A stretch of 6,504 nt of DNA. Source: Tessaracoccus flavescens. GTDB taxonomy: Bacteria; Actinomycetota; Actinomycetes; Propionibacteriales; Propionibacteriaceae. Location: positions 1 through 6,504 of the forward strand of contig DYZF01000016.1 in the NCBI GenBank assembly GCA_020741375.1, given 5' to 3'. The notes under the pieces are model-generated. The model saw only the letters and a list, made by a program, of their open reading frames with translations, was not told the origin of the DNA and did no database searches. Each line of letters begins with the position of its first letter. Positions within the stretch are counted from its first letter, which is position 1. The position numbers were made by a program, and so were the translations under genes. Below, piece after piece: positions 6,130 through 6,504 of this stretch.

Positions 6130-6504
6130 TCACACCTGGGGCAGCTCGGTACCGACCGCTGGGTAGGAGGCCTGGGCGCCCTCGTACTGGACCGTGTAGG
6201 CCGCGAACCGGCTGGCGTAGGCGGCGGCGTCGAGCAGCCCCTCGCCCGCCGCCAGCCGCGCCGCGAGCGCGCCGCAGAACGCGTCGCCCGCGCCGACCGT
6301 GTCGACCGCCTTCACCCTCGGGGAGGCCACCTCGGTCAGCGAGTCCCCCTCGGCCACGAGCGATCCGGCCGAGCCGACCGTCATGACGACCGTCGCCACA
6401 CCCGCGGCCCTCAGCCCGGCCACGATCTCCCGCGGCTCGGTCAGCTCCGATCCGCCCAGTTGGACGAGCGCGGCCGCGCCCTCATGCTCGTTGACGACGA
6501 GCGG
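6130..6504 (-). CDS. PfkB-family carbohydrate kinase, probably ribokinase (partial)
   Basis: C-terminal 124 residues of a sugar kinase that transfers phosphate from ATP to a sugar hydroxyl; the N-terminal part lies beyond the right edge. The frame is open from 6504 and starts in the LVVNEHE segment (residues 2-8 of the fragment), typical of ribokinases. The PfkB signature DTVGAGDAFCG follows at 68-78, with GAGD at 71-74 forming the anion hole and D74 as the catalytic base. The end, GAQASYPAV, matches the ribokinase-type GAQ-x-S-x-P pattern. No frameshift or missing key residue is visible in the part seen. It converges on tRNA-Lys, and its stop codon is 30 nt from the shared hairpin terminator. 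Ribokinase is the best guess; other PfkB sugar kinases are possible. Confidence 0.9.
   Translation of the reverse strand, partial: PLVVNEHEGAAALVQLGGSELTEPREIVAGLRAAGVATVVMTVGSAGSLVAEGDSLTEVASPRVKAVDTVGAGDAFCGALAARLAAGEGLLDAAAYASRFAAYTVQYEGAQASYPAVGTELPQV

Overview
The window is high-GC DNA with strong G/C preference at third codon positions, GTG/TTG alternative starts, and an oligoribonuclease gene (orn) beside tRNA-His. This fits a chromosome of an actinobacterium (Actinomycetia). The genus cannot be fixed from the sequence.

Left part (1-3896, + strand) looks like an accessory block. A heavy-metal P-type ATPase, cut off at its 5' side by the window edge, carries TPCP and QEGVD membrane motifs that resemble the P1B-5 group (Ni/Fe-type). 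It is followed within 5 nt, or with an ATGA overlap, by a VIT/CCC1-family Fe/Mn transporter. The two genes probably form one divalent-metal transport operon ending at a small GC-rich hairpin. After about 200 nt of non-coding, strongly self-complementary DNA comes a large serine recombinase that has lost its entire N-terminal catalytic domain. Its reading frame ends inside the 3' end of tRNA-His. This suggests a decayed integrated element lying against tRNA-His, with the metal genes as possible cargo.

Right part (3889-6504) looks like ordinary chromosome. It holds tRNA-His(GTG) and orn on the minus strand, tRNA-Arg(TCT) on the plus strand, and about 700 nt without an intact gene. That stretch contains a degraded fragment of a surface-protein-like beta domain near 5199-5402. 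Then come an intact DUF1801 protein, tRNA-Lys(CTT) with a promoter-like sequence and a very clear hairpin terminator, and the C-terminal part of a PfkB/ribokinase-family sugar kinase on the minus strand, running off the right edge.

The genes do not form one pathway. The transport pair works together on metal homeostasis. The recombinase remnant gives mobility context. The tRNA, orn, DUF1801 and kinase genes are housekeeping or unrelated functions. I did not find a clearly new system; the most unusual parts are the metal-transport pair and the decapitated recombinase at tRNA-His.
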